Assembly (NCBI GenBank): GCA_016873225.1
Contig: VGXS01000003.1
Location: 124,001 to 188,000 of the forward strand
Source of the DNA: Planctomycetota bacterium
Lineage (GTDB): Bacteria; Planctomycetota; Planctomycetia; Gemmatales; Gemmataceae
DNA: 64,000 bases
Direction: 5' to 3'
Shown here: in pieces, positions 15,001-19,880 of the stretch
Layout of the letters: the number at the start of each line of letters is the position of its first letter
Position numbering within the stretch: position 1 is the stretch's first letter
Position numbers and translations under genes: made by a program
The notes under the pieces: model-generated
What the model saw: only the letters and a program-made list of their open reading frames with translations
The model's database searches: none
What the model was told of the DNA's origin: nothing

Positions 15001-17057
15001 CGCGACTGCAGGTACGGCACTTCGGAAATGTCGATGGCCGTTCCAGCCATCGCCTCGGACCTGGTGGCCGCGAGCCTGATCCGATCGTTGTCGACCTTGA
15101 TGACATAGTAGGTCGTCCCCTCAAGCAAACCGGGAACCAAGCCGCCTTCTCCGGCCGAGTAGGCAAGCTGGGTTCCGGTGGACAAGCCATGGGATCGAAG
15201 CGTGATTTCATTGCTGACGGTGTTCACGGCCGTCCTGGGAACGAATTTGCCCGTGTATTCACCGCTAAAGGCGGCGGAGCCTTTCGCTATCACCGTGCCC
15301 CTGACATCCGTGAGGATGTTCGAGTTGGTGATGCTGAAATTCGTCGATATGGTTCCGTCGTTTCCTTTGCGATCGTTCTGGATCATGGCGTTGTTCTGGG
15401 CCGCGCTTTCTCCGCCCGATTTTATGGATACGGAAGACCCACTAATAGTGGCACCTTGGTCTATCCTGGTGAGCACATCCTGTTTCACCACTCCCGCGGT
15501 GGCAACGAACCGGTAATCGGCCCCGTTGCCGTAGGTCTTCGCGATGATGGCTTTGGTGACCTTGTCTTCCGTTACTTTTGGTTCCTCACGCTCGTAAACC
15601 GCTTCGGCAGATGCGTTGGCGGCGCCCTTCGCCTCGATCTCGACCTCGCCACCAGCACTTATCGTGCTCGCACCGATGGTGAGATTCGATTCGGCATGTC
15701 CCCAACTGAAGGCGAAGGCCAATCCCTGGAGGATCTTGGGGACCTCCCTTTGATCACCGGAATCTTGTTTGATCGTCGGAATCTTGAACCAGTTCTTGGC
15801 GGCGGCCTTGGCCTCAGCCGTAGACTCGGCATTGATCTTGATGTTGTCAGACGCGGTGACGACGACCGAATTTCCAATGCTGATGTTGGCCTGGGCGGTG
15901 CGGGCCACCAGCGCAACCGGCAGGCTCGTGAAGGGAAGTTTATCGCTCAGCTTGTCCAGGATGAGCGTCATGAACGAGGCGGCGGCGGAGGATCCAACCG
16001 AGTCCTCGCCAAACATGGCTTTGCCTATTTCATCAAGCACGGGATAATCCCCGGCGTTGCAATAGAGCAGGACATTGGCGCCCCTGATCGCCGCACCTGC
16101 TTGGATGTCAAGTTTGGCCTCTCGTTTGGTCATTGCGAGGTCTTTGAACGAAAGCGGGTTCAGCGACAGGTTATAGTTTTTGGCCTGAAGCCCGATTTCC
16201 CCACCCCTGATGCTTGTTGCGCCTCCAGTGTCGGCCAGAATCCTAGAGTTTGCTCCGACTACAATCTTTGGATAGTTGAATCCAACATTGAGGACCGGGT
16301 TGTAAGGGTCAGCGTTGGCGACACCCATCTTGATGTCGCCCGATTTTGCGATACTGGGAACCGTCGTGCTTGCGTGCCGACCAATGAGTGTCGCATCTGA
16401 GGGCGTGAAAGTTGGCGAACTGTCGATCTTGCGGGTGGATATCGTCACGCCGTCATTGATCGTGATCGAATTGAGGCCGCCAGTCACCGGGTTCCGGATC
16501 AGAAGGTCGCCGCCATTGGTAAGGATGTTGCCGTTGACCGTGACATCAATCGGCAGATACGGGTCGCCGGCTCCAAGCCCGAAAATGGCCAGCGGTGTGG
16601 CGCCGACGGGCGATGTCTGGATGGAGATGTTCTTGCCCAGGCCGACGAAGTTTCCGACATAGACCGTGTCGACATAGAAGAGTTGCACGAGCAGGTCGCG
16701 GTCGTCCCCGGCCTTGCGGCGGTATCCGTCATTCGACTTGTCGGTCCAGTTCGTGCCGTCCTCGCTCCAACGGACATATCCGCTTGAATCGGTGCTGATA
16801 TAAATCTTCGAGTTGATCTGGCCGGTGCCGCAGAGGTTCAGCACATAATTGCTGGTGTCGGAATCGACATCACTATCTGGATACTCCGCCAATATCGCGG
16901 GAGCCAGCCTTTGTTCGAGCACTTCAAACTGCAAGTGGGCCAAGGAGGGCCTGCGATGCCCTTTCCTCCCGGCCTTGCGTTGCCTGAAGTATCCCAGTCG
17001 TTCGATGAGTCGGCATTTGCCAAAAAAGCCAAGAGCGCTGCTGACATATGTTCGCAT
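1..17057 (-). CDS. Giant LEPR-XLL-type repeat surface protein (C-terminus beyond window)
   Basis: A single minus-strand frame stays open from the ATG at 17057 to the left edge, at least 5,685 codons; I checked that the frame is continuous at about eight widely spaced points. An in-frame TAG lies 9 bases upstream of the ATG, and an AGGAAG ribosome site sits 5 bases from it, so the start is firm. The basic N-terminus carries LEQRLAPA at about residues 46-53, resembling the LEPR-XLL signature of very large planctomycete proteins. The rest alternates between Gly/Ser/Thr/Ala-rich solenoid-like repeats with an AVNxIxNxTxA core and blocks of a second module ending in a GLxxGTTYYVI-type strand. No enzyme domain was seen. 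Sequence composition suggests an extracellular adhesin or wall-surface fibre; secretion route and anchor are unknown because the C-terminus is missing. Function is inference. Confidence 0.9.
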   Translation of the reverse strand, partial: MRTYVSSALGFFGKCRLIERLGYFRQRKAGRKGHRRPSLAHLQFEVLEQRLAPAILAEYPDSDVDSDTSNYVLNLCGTGQINSKIYISTDSSGYVRWSEDGTNWTDKSNDGYRRKAGDDRDLLVQLFYVDTVYVGNFVGLGKNISIQTSPVGATPLAIFGLGAGDPYLPIDVTVNGNILTNGGDLLIRNPVTGGLNSITINDGVTISTRKIDSSPTFTPSDATLIGRHASTTVPSIAKSGDIKMGVANADPYNPVLNVGFNYPKIVVGANSRILADTGGATSIRGGEIGLQAKNYNLSLNPLSFKDLAMTKREAKLDIQAGAAIRGANVLLYCNAGDYPVLDEIGKAMFGEDSVGSSAAASFMTLILDKLSDKLPFTSLPVALVARTAQANISIGNSVVVTASDNIKINAESTAEAKAAAKNWFKIPTIKQDSGDQREVPKILQGLAFAFSWGHAESNLTIGASTISAGGEVEIEAKGAANASAEAVYEREEPKVTEDKVTKAIIAKTYGNGADYRFVATAGVVKQDVLTRIDQGATISGSSVSIKSGGESAAQNNAMIQNDRKGNDGTISTNFSITNSNILTDVRGTVIAKGSAAFSGEYTGKFVPRTAVNTVSNEITLRSHGLSTGTQLAYSAGEGGLVPGLLEGTTYYVIKVDNDRIRLAATRSEAMAGTAIDISEVPYLQSRETIAQANVVTGELTTSAAHGFHDGEFLTYTRLNGGNDIGLTDNGRYLVLKTGASAIKLFSSNSRVDVASSAISVSGKTISTNAPFSNGTPVAYVTEGLEIGGLTSQSIYYVIESTSNSFKLAATPGGSPIGLTTSGSGKHIFYPQAVPVGVPDAGKHLLGGQILNIVAAEDLYENIVGNTVWDSGDPVVFNNPSEAPIPGLIDGATYRVVISPGDNGRIWLAPAAKTVAEAKATAESALTKYDYDIGLADIASVDSANEVITLTKAHNLQTGDRVQFTRVSGSDSIGGLSLGSKVNNTLVPNNYFVIRISSTQIKLAKTEDDAKADTAIPINLTSGAGSSLFRLLRNTQDGTSLASTRAAAYDSAFASINNGQVIAFSLAPSLAYTGSDSSSQNQEFIPVPEEQGVILEGTFEALKLTENIALTYKAAYGSGLTDLAHNDIVYAVADPAGRQQYAITALSGGEFTTNIPFPFNTGDPVVFESGNSAITGATSGSTYYIVKTGARTFKMAETLAKAEASPAEVVSASGGVGTTASIRWGRTRLWLLRTQANAVIASEAASTALTGALSEVSANPSGFDGNYLKKKTREAATGSSTSATVTGITAGTGVLSFTAAIPFATGDKVTYLNSNMASDAGAIPGLVLGGAYFVIRDSSTSMRLATTREAAFLGQPILFDSSPANSQGHELIAGSTGQGSITGFDMATNSVITSGGHGFVTGDSVSINLISGVVVPGGLQKSTPYKAVIDSPNRIAFVTELSDIRSVNVADSTIGVPSGINVGAFDALTYNRSGGGSDIQGLTSGSPYLAIPRRGESGTTSLWLANSSPVTVASATSTVFSSTAHGLADGDRVVYRGTASGTGDIADLGIGRVYFVVGKTDNGFSLANTANGSVITTAGTSVGGQRFHKIVSLGSFTASDSSRHTLATPRITISDPSKTISNGSASTDLLTFSSAHGLNTFDSILLAKTGSGNDPAGLVTDKTYLVIKEDSTRLRLADAAASIKSQGVVPDDDTIRFSDNDTIPSNGMAIVYRRTDNGEAGQADIGGLASGTTYYTASVDSAKRKFKLSATRNGAVINLTSAGVGNHLFVPIADITADFDSSGSTTFQLSSRIEVKSQQRTGSSIVAEVNTAAEQLAFPSSHGLSTGQRVYYQTVSGRPIEGLVSGQFYFVIRDSDTTVRLAKAKSDALATSPVAVNLRSGGQTGSHRLVSISDPFVGIELGPTRMTGLEHTVTASPGGIEILSESVGSTRSINSENIGKIIADSPLAMAAKDAGSRALGAIQGLLGLGSSNSSSSAAKEEFTKKTGEQMSNVTGSLGIQIANIHVATIVRQSAVLESLTDLSIKTMVRNRDQMTTRAIASVSEDPDQAGAKTTVTVAMSVGVYSYSSRVLVEQGATLDASGLTSIEAKTKSPFLIPGPGASEEEESEFEDDNKRENSDDLFGIMMNTALAKTGLGYLQLNNWTQASGAPAGELAISGSIQVQTYNLNTQAIVGWIDPSRTYSAPVVTAINKKPSHQTDAQKVFVKADMLSQHSRLAGVFNLQLNPNLDTKTTGELNKNSMGKMVQASPTGADSKKGGAGGVVSVIIGDNNTEALIMPSVDMRTGSSGLYLHSDTRLFDMIMAGAGAKAGKFGFSGTAIYTQFNNKTVSNIASGMTYAGGIVEIDATDLSVVISMAGSLIRGSSQGFGVSLAINDLTRNTEASIGERNGTTRTSTMNIAGPLSVYARNKGSMVGAAIAAAVKSAQPTATPPGGAGSSGNQSSGGQGVGGSGGQGSALPQADDSGESGIGISGAVVLNGYGDFSSPAGVSDNARAFVRTQGEISATSSVTLEAVNNMTVAGLSGSAAVNTDPKKGNKGIAGALSINTLGGTTEAYLGQVQLTAPSLGMISSGKGIIVSLAAGVATVPGADSGTAVSGSVSANNSTMNTLADIGEGAVLSLSGNASLASTTNSLIVSVAGAVSYGGKKGIGAAIAVNKVKDKTRASVGGSTINFSAGGLSLSATSDNPGDGRARIVSLAGAVGLSTGGNAASGLLAVNQIENTTEAYISASTLGGLTGSSTEIGISLTAYDDSTIISIGAAIAIGKDTSGGAGIGYADIRNTTRSYLSGVTIGSAGLRYTGGLTVSARSRNLIVGIAVGGAGAAQGSAYAGNVSTNVIINTTEAYATSSTWYGTKDASFTATDESTVGGAAGSIAISTKGTAVGAAATANVITNTVRAYVEGSRVDTSSGKVTVSADAPTLVVGIAVGGSGSSTGSAGAGSLAINLIRNTVLAEIRALGATRSQVLAGGDIIVSASDKARIIGVTGSLALSGTGTAVGVALATNDILNKTTGRISNSTVTSSSGEVSVTAGFDSAPGATAPSTLEANGASVAIELPTRDDAKLNEAQIVSVSIGVAGSGSGNAIGGSLPVNVNKSEITAEIVSGSTVTAGKSISVMAQDQTTIGIGAGGIGIGAKGGGGALTANVITNIVKARIDGSTATSTAGSIVVQASGQANITGIALGVGGGTQGFAMGGSVIVNLVINTIEATVNNSTLAASGTGGGVLVRALDTSSIYMGAGGIGISAQSAGGVSLGTNNILNSVTAAITGNSTVTAGSGGVEVKADSGAKVITVTIAGAGGGTSAIGGAVVVNVIQKTVVAKVENSTITASGTVSILANDKAESDSGTFGVGVGLGGSAGGAAIVGYAINDTVKAYADNSTLTSTAGDVTVRALGAYKMTTATVGGAGGSSSAIGGSIAIHVISNDIQAYVSGSGKSIRANGSVIVEAHNELTKGLGAGGVGIGVGSVGAGIANVTAIINTKTRAWIGAGVLVTGFGNGNAASVYSGAVNQSNQSETTAFRGVAVTATYTEDITGVTIAGGGGASGGGAGSATASELKSETTAIIYKGARINTLSGTTPGALQSVRVLASSLSRISEGAGSLAVGGTAGVGAGINAGVMNKTTLASIENGTSTTDRTEVYAAGDISVEAISKENIVSIATTVAFSPSGVSVAGSISVLNLSISTRAVVGNHTLATAGGNLLVAASDATNIGVVSAAFSGLGLGVAVTNKTTEAIIGASALVNAKANSSYASVPNGSFLTSVSDPEIRSVNTTDDSIQVNSAGDYRLGDPVVYRSTGNAIGGLTKDATYYAIPVSGSSNRIKLATTVENARAGTAIDLTSAGSGTQKVQPLGKSEPAITPNGYSEAGLTSKRRAVPDVMSVRGVSVTAVNSDTVEQLAVTLSAATGGGVALSGSAAASTITTRASIGNNAQVNQDRTGTIDSRQGVHVAAGSDFYHIGVAGAAGVGVSVGGGGAGVQVAKVKHVTEATIGSSALVTASGDVNVLARNADRIVAVAIGIGVGGYVGIGGSVAVNSFDNTTTASIGSSSTVYASGTVAVKAADDSSALLIAGSAGVGFGAVGVGASVAVTNFVKNTSAFIGTSANVTALGGGGGTDAKTDLSGSSFSSATAKGVVVQATSSEDVFGVVAAGAAGFGLGLAGAISVAVYQSTTKAYIDSGASINNGTGVAGADQSVTVVAANSSTNKTIAPSVGGGFVGMSGAVDVSTNRNVTSAYIGDSASVKAAKNVDVKALSYKDIQSTTVSIAGGAVGLGASVSVINFGSALDDNARDSLRSKDGATTSSAVNDNGNNTTITDGMSGFGAQSGSSRTVSGSNYTASSDPQARSYPSMAGLNQTRGNSSDLSSNITSGKNSSTAAVGTNGASSALEATNPPASGVNAFIGTGVTLTATNATVLAKEKISVSSLAGGGTVGQAAFGAAVSVVTVNSNTQAYIGSNSVINLTGDLLVSSSLESSVRSEAYAGSGGIVNIGAQAAVVKDTSNQFAFIASGAKIQSADSVTVSASANRNLGSKAAGGGIGGVVVGITLSRATGSGSTEAQIGDGVQVGLVAGKTVRAFSVTADNATTGSTYGLGVAAGVFAGAGVEATTTINPSAKAKLGANVSMTLTGKLSVTANATPKSSAEAIGAVFSTTISVGASLPKSYVYPTVEASTGSNFTLNGAAFDLIAKTSTPSGGVSNLSKAFAAVGGALVGISATSTESKTEGSVRALLGDNASINLADRRRFNAISSNVDLVKGNIYIGADHGLETGDEVVYSNGGTPSIGGLTDGATYYVIFNAADDPSTAYNDTEFVKLARTADEADAGTFIQLTSLPPSNSSVSLGIGNSSAIANADVTTDTVNVAASNFTNNLNLAAPATAIIPSTSTGQTPNSVTLATDLGLAEGDRIVYQATGGLRIKGIESGKLTFGSVSISGVSQADGTLSFASPHGLSTGDRVVYSLVSGTAIGNLTSGTTYAVIKVDSTTIKLALTTSESTPITLSGSGFSGSHELLAAHGITQAGVKVRYVVAAGSAISPLVSGNTYDLVVVDAARVKLVDAGVDVAVSGSISATDESVLRQNIGVSENTVYYAKVDSSLTIRLATSKANMAAGTFLPLSATDSALGTVHGFLTPSITTALAMVPDAVSISAETLSFTKGHSYSTGDKVLYSSTSTSLIGLTSGTQYEVLVTSPTAISLRAVGGSTNIDINGSLSGNETFTLQVPTGQTVYPSSIRVNDARILQGDRVLYRKDPSTASSIGLVDDTTYRVLRPSATTVQLVAKYAEASSFDTNAKTLTFSSGHSFTGGEKVIYGYRAPGTFAVTRVERWVIFVSSTQIQLAQTQGGTAVLEASRDDMNPFVHTPVIDLVGNGLDGLSRLTKLTFANGDAVTYSQVPGCLVRPLVSGTTYYVILDPATPDRIKLAGTPSGTAINLTQDAPSFIHSLLVPAVMKIRAESNLAQTAEVRGGQGGLLAVGSNTTISASTMTVSAELGSAARIVASTLDVSVGGEDRNFAKASSGSGGVISGTAANSSTTTNSTNTVTVKDSGSGSTKGIFVNKFLVGIDKTSRFDGEVDSVNASLFGGSGANLANSATSTATITLGARVSAGTITVKNANRARKDIVSGQNVRSGSGGLIDAPAASSTSNVTLNTETVLQSGASLAQTGSYSTAGDFTIDGVNDVSGDDDVFIDSGGAIPVAKGVS
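780..2860 (-). repeat. Block B of HGL/YYVI modules inside the giant protein
   Basis: A second cluster of the module found in block A, with recognisable copies near 2.72, 2.18, 1.97, 1.83, 1.54, 1.30, 1.10 and 0.88 kb. Solenoid-like sequence resumes between 0.77 kb and the window edge, so the protein alternates between two repeat types. Confidence 0.7.
2880..11360 (-). repeat. Long array of solenoid-like Gly-rich repeats inside the giant protein
   Basis: Roughly 55-65-residue units recur, by eye about 40 of them. A typical unit has a glycine-rich turn (GAGGGxSAIGGS), a hydrophobic strand AVNxIxNxTxA, a STVTAxx turn and a VxVxAxDxxxI strand. The strand-turn rhythm resembles beta-helix passenger domains of large adhesins. 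One HGL/YYVI module is inserted at about 5.56-5.83 kb. Unit count and boundaries are estimates. Confidence 0.75.
11360..15240 (-). repeat. Block A of about 14 degenerate HGL/YYVI modules inside the giant protein
   Basis: The translated protein here repeats, at roughly 70-100 residue spacing, a module built as HGLxTGDxVxY, then GLxxGTTYYVI, then xIxLAxTxxxA. Clear copies lie near 15.1, 14.7, 14.4, 14.1, 13.5, 13.05, 12.1, 11.85 and 11.5 kb, with weaker ones between. The copies are diverged at DNA level, so this is an old protein repeat rather than a recent DNA duplication. I do not recognise a named domain with certainty. Confidence 0.75.
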
Positions 17058-17436
17058 GGTGTCTTCCTATTCGTTGCCGCAGGCGCCGTGTTTTTATTTC
17101 GGAGAACCAAATCGGATGGGTCTCTCAGATTTCGACCGTTTCTTCAAGCGGGGCCAAGCCTTGGGATTTCTTCGAAAGGCCCTGATCTGTCCACATGATC
17201 CCAATACCTCACCTAGCCGGAGAATTTCCCCCAAAAGCAAAAGTTTACCTTTCTAATGTCGCACAATTCAACCGAAAGCACCAAACCCAAAAAAATTTCA
17301 TCATCACACAAGATCGACACAATCGACACCAACTTGCTTAAAAAAATATATATTATAGTATATTTTGCAAAGTTGCTTACCCCGATGTTTATGGCATCAT
17401 GCTGCCGTACTCGATACCTTTCCCGGGGTTCCAACC
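17058..17436. other. Divergent intergenic region with AT-rich island
   Basis: This 379-base gap separates the divergent giant gene and the transporter lipoprotein gene and should hold both promoters. Bases about 17280-17400 are strikingly AT-rich compared with the rest of the window, with an A-tract followed by alternating TA at 17341-17362. The octamer ATCGACAC occurs twice, at 17313-17320 and 17322-17329. The second copy contains TCGACA, 18 bases before TATATA (17347-17352), a possible but weak promoter for the plus-strand gene. No ORF here looks real. Confidence 0.5.
17063..17068 (-). promoter_or_regulatory. Ribosome binding site of the giant gene
   Basis: AGGAAG on the minus strand, 5 bases before the ATG at 17057. 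Together with the in-frame stop just upstream (17067-17069) it fixes the start of the giant protein. Confidence 0.75.
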
Positions 17437-18405
17437 ATGAGTCGATTCATTATCTGGTTCGGATGCGTTTTCCTCCTAGGGATTTTGGGTTGCGGCCAAC
17501 ACTCAGGTCCGATCTCGAATCCAAATCAATCAACAAGCAAGCCTATCATCGGGGTTTCCCTGCTCACCATGGAAAATCCCTTTTTCCGCGTGATCGGAAA
17601 CACCATCCAGAAGGAAGCGGCAAGCCATGGCTTTGAAACGCTCGTGGTGAGCGCCGACAAGGATGCTTCGAAGCAATCCAACCAGATGCAGAATTTCATC
17701 GTCCGCGGTGCCCGCGCCATTGTCATCAGTCCTTGTGAATCCAAGGCCATGGTTCCGGCCATCAAGGAGGCCAATCAGGCGGGCATCCCCGTTTACACGG
17801 TGGATATCCCTTGCCGGGAGGAAGGAGTCCGGATTGTCAGCCAGGTGGCCACCGACAACCTCGGCGGAGGGCGGGAAGCGGCCAAGGCGATGATCGAGGC
17901 GATCGGCCCGTTGGGAGGGGATGTCGCCATCCTGCATTTCAAGCAGGCCGAAAGTTGCCGCCTCAGGGTAGAGGGGTTCCGCGAGGTAATGGCCGCTCAC
18001 AATGCTTCGATGCCCGGAAAAGTGAACATCGTGACCGAATTGGAAGGCGGCGCCGCCCGCGATACCTCCTTCAAGGCCACCGAGGACGCGCTTCAGGCCC
18101 ATCCGGGACTGAAGGGAATCTTCGCGATCAACGATCCCTCGGCCTTGGGAGCCAACGCCGCTTTGGAAAAGGCTGGCAAGGACAAGACGGTGGTGGTTGT
18201 CGGGTTTGACGGGCAACCCGAGGGCATCGAGGCCATCGCGCAAGGGAAAATTTACGCCGACCCCGTCCAATTCCCCGACCGCATGGGCCGTGAAATCGTG
18301 CAAGCGATTGTCACCCACTCGAGGGGCGAACCGGTCAAGCCCGAGATCCTGATACCCACCAGCCTCATGCGCCGGGCGGATGCCCTCAAGGCCGTTGCGA
18401 AATGA
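17437..18405 (+). CDS. Sugar-type ABC transporter substrate-binding lipoprotein
   Basis: The 322-residue protein is a periplasmic binding protein of the Peripla_BP_4 (ribose/allose/AI-2) type: it presents a solute to a membrane permease. The N-terminal hydrophobic segment ends in an ILGC lipobox with Cys19, so it is probably lipid-anchored. The mature part opens with the family's IGVSLLTMENPFF strand, followed by VVSADKD, IVRGARAIVISP and, near the C-terminus, VVVGFDGQPEGIEAIAQGK, all typical of the fold. I chose ATG 17437 over an upstream TTG because it places the signal peptide at the N-terminus. Its stop overlaps the permease start by 4 bases (ATGA), so the two are translationally coupled. 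The ligand cannot be read from the sequence. Confidence 0.88.
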   Translation: MSRFIIWFGCVFLLGILGCGQHSGPISNPNQSTSKPIIGVSLLTMENPFFRVIGNTIQKEAASHGFETLVVSADKDASKQSNQMQNFIVRGARAIVISPCESKAMVPAIKEANQAGIPVYTVDIPCREEGVRIVSQVATDNLGGGREAAKAMIEAIGPLGGDVAILHFKQAESCRLRVEGFREVMAAHNASMPGKVNIVTELEGGAARDTSFKATEDALQAHPGLKGIFAINDPSALGANAALEKAGKDKTVVVVGFDGQPEGIEAIAQGKIYADPVQFPDRMGREIVQAIVTHSRGEPVKPEILIPTSLMRRADALKAVAK

Positions 18406-19751
18406 ACGAGCGCTTCGGAGCGAACCGGATTGCGCTGGCCCGATGGCTCGATGAATACGGGATGCTGGCGGTGCTGGGCGCGGTGGTCATCGGCTTGTCC
18501 GTCGCGACTGTCCGCCCCCATGAAACATCCGGAAGGGAAGCTGGAATCCGCTTGGGTGAGTCGCTTTCAAGAAAAGCATCAAGCGGCGGATTTGCTGTCA
18601 TCGCCGCTTCCAGCCAATTGGAAAAGCAGTTCGTGGAAGGGTTTCGCGACGCGTGCGCCAGGTCGGGTTGCACTGCGGCCGGAATCGCCGGGGACCCGGC
18701 GGACGCCAGAAAGTTGCTGGAATCGATCGCTGCCCTACCCGAATCACCTGAAGCCATCGCCTGCTCCAAAACCGCGGCCGACTGGATCGTCATCCGCGAC
18801 CGGGCCTCGCTGTTTCCCTCGCTGGCCGCGGTTCCGCTGGTGATTCCGGGCGAAGGATCATGGCCGGCGTTCCTGACGCGCGACAACCTGCTGAACATCG
18901 GCAACCAGATCGCCGTGATTTCCTTTCTGGCCATCGGCATGACAATCGTCGTGGCCACGGGTGGAATCGACCTGTCGGTCGGTTCGCTGGTCGCTCTTTC
19001 GGGGGTATTGGCGGCCGACTTCATACAAGCCCATGGCGGGGCGGAAGCGACCACGGCCGTCATGGTCGCGGGGGCATCGCTGGGAATCGCCGCGGCGACG
19101 ATTTCCGGCATGGCTTCCGGAATCGTGGTCACGGCGCTTGGAGTGCCGCCATTTCTCGCGACATTGGCCACGATGCTGGTGGTGCGCGGCACCGCCCTGG
19201 AATGGACCGGGGGTGAATCCATTGCCGCCCTGCCCGGCAGCTTTGTCTGGCTGGGCCGGGGAACCATGGGGCCCATTCCCGTCGCCATGGCGCTCATGGC
19301 CGGGCTTTACGCTTTATTCCACTTCATCATGACAAGATCCGTCGCCGGGCGTCATTGGCTGGCGATCGGCGGAAACACGATGGTGTCCAGGCTTGCCGGA
19401 ATTCCCGTCGGCAGGATGGTGACGATGGCCTATGGAGTTTCAGGATTCCTTGCCGGATTGGGTGGCATTGTTCTGGCCTCCCAACTCAGGAACGCCTCTC
19501 CGACCTATGGCGACGGCTACGAACTCACGGTGATCGCCGCCGTGGTGGTGGGAGGCGCCAGCCTGTCGGGCGGCAGGGCCGGAATGCTGGGAACCCTCAC
19601 GGGCGCCTTCCTGATCGCCACGATCCAAAACGGCATGAATCTTCTTGGTGTCAGCCCTTTCGTGCAGAAAATCGTGCTGGGAAGCGTCATCCTCGGTGCC
19701 GTGGTCATCGATCGGTGGAGGCAGGCGCTCATGGCGCGAATCAATCATTGA
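18402..19751 (+). CDS. RbsC-family ABC permease with a half binding-protein-like insert
   Basis: This 449-residue protein has the BPD_transp_2 permease core of sugar importers, including GGIDLSVGSLVALSG near residue 187 and the late GDGYELTVIAAVVVGGASL segment. Unusually, a first membrane helix (about residues 20-38) is followed by about 115 residues of soluble sequence before the next helix. That insert starts with FAVIAASS and has the alternating strand/helix pattern of one lobe of a periplasmic binding protein (inference). The gene is coupled to the upstream lipoprotein by ATGA. No ABC ATPase (RbsA-like) lies on either side, so the energising subunit must be encoded elsewhere. Confidence 0.85.
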   Translation: MNERFGANRIALARWLDEYGMLAVLGAVVIGLSVATVRPHETSGREAGIRLGESLSRKASSGGFAVIAASSQLEKQFVEGFRDACARSGCTAAGIAGDPADARKLLESIAALPESPEAIACSKTAADWIVIRDRASLFPSLAAVPLVIPGEGSWPAFLTRDNLLNIGNQIAVISFLAIGMTIVVATGGIDLSVGSLVALSGVLAADFIQAHGGAEATTAVMVAGASLGIAAATISGMASGIVVTALGVPPFLATLATMLVVRGTALEWTGGESIAALPGSFVWLGRGTMGPIPVAMALMAGLYALFHFIMTRSVAGRHWLAIGGNTMVSRLAGIPVGRMVTMAYGVSGFLAGLGGIVLASQLRNASPTYGDGYELTVIAAVVVGGASLSGGRAGMLGTLTGAFLIATIQNGMNLLGVSPFVQKIVLGSVILGAVVIDRWRQALMARINH

Positions 19752-19880
19752 AGCCATGGGCCATCATCGCCCTCGCCTGCTATAAAGTTGTTGTTGATGT
19801 CAATCGACATCCCAGGCGTTTCCGCCGGCTCTCCCCCGCTGGGAACCTCATCGCCCTGTTTCCCGGGAGTTTCGCTCGCC

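Noticed and set aside
11360..15240. Repeat spacing in the giant gene as a possible CRISPR array.
   Set aside because: The units are diverged coding repeats of roughly 200-300 bases with no identical direct repeats and no spacer structure.
120..16400. Numerous plus-strand open frames of 60-490 codons across the first 16 kb, e.g. 9741-11141 and 14934-16400.
   Set aside because: They are antisense or out of frame to the giant minus gene, lack family motifs and have compositions typical of shadow frames in GC-rich DNA.
16838..17110. Minus-strand frame starting at 17110 near the giant gene start.
   Set aside because: It is out of frame with the giant protein and ends soon; the ATG at 17057 has a proper ribosome site and yields the LEPR-XLL-like start.
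19788..19880. N-terminally extended PEP carboxylase starting at 19788.
   Set aside because: The extra residues are unlike the family and the ATG at 19881 has the better context.
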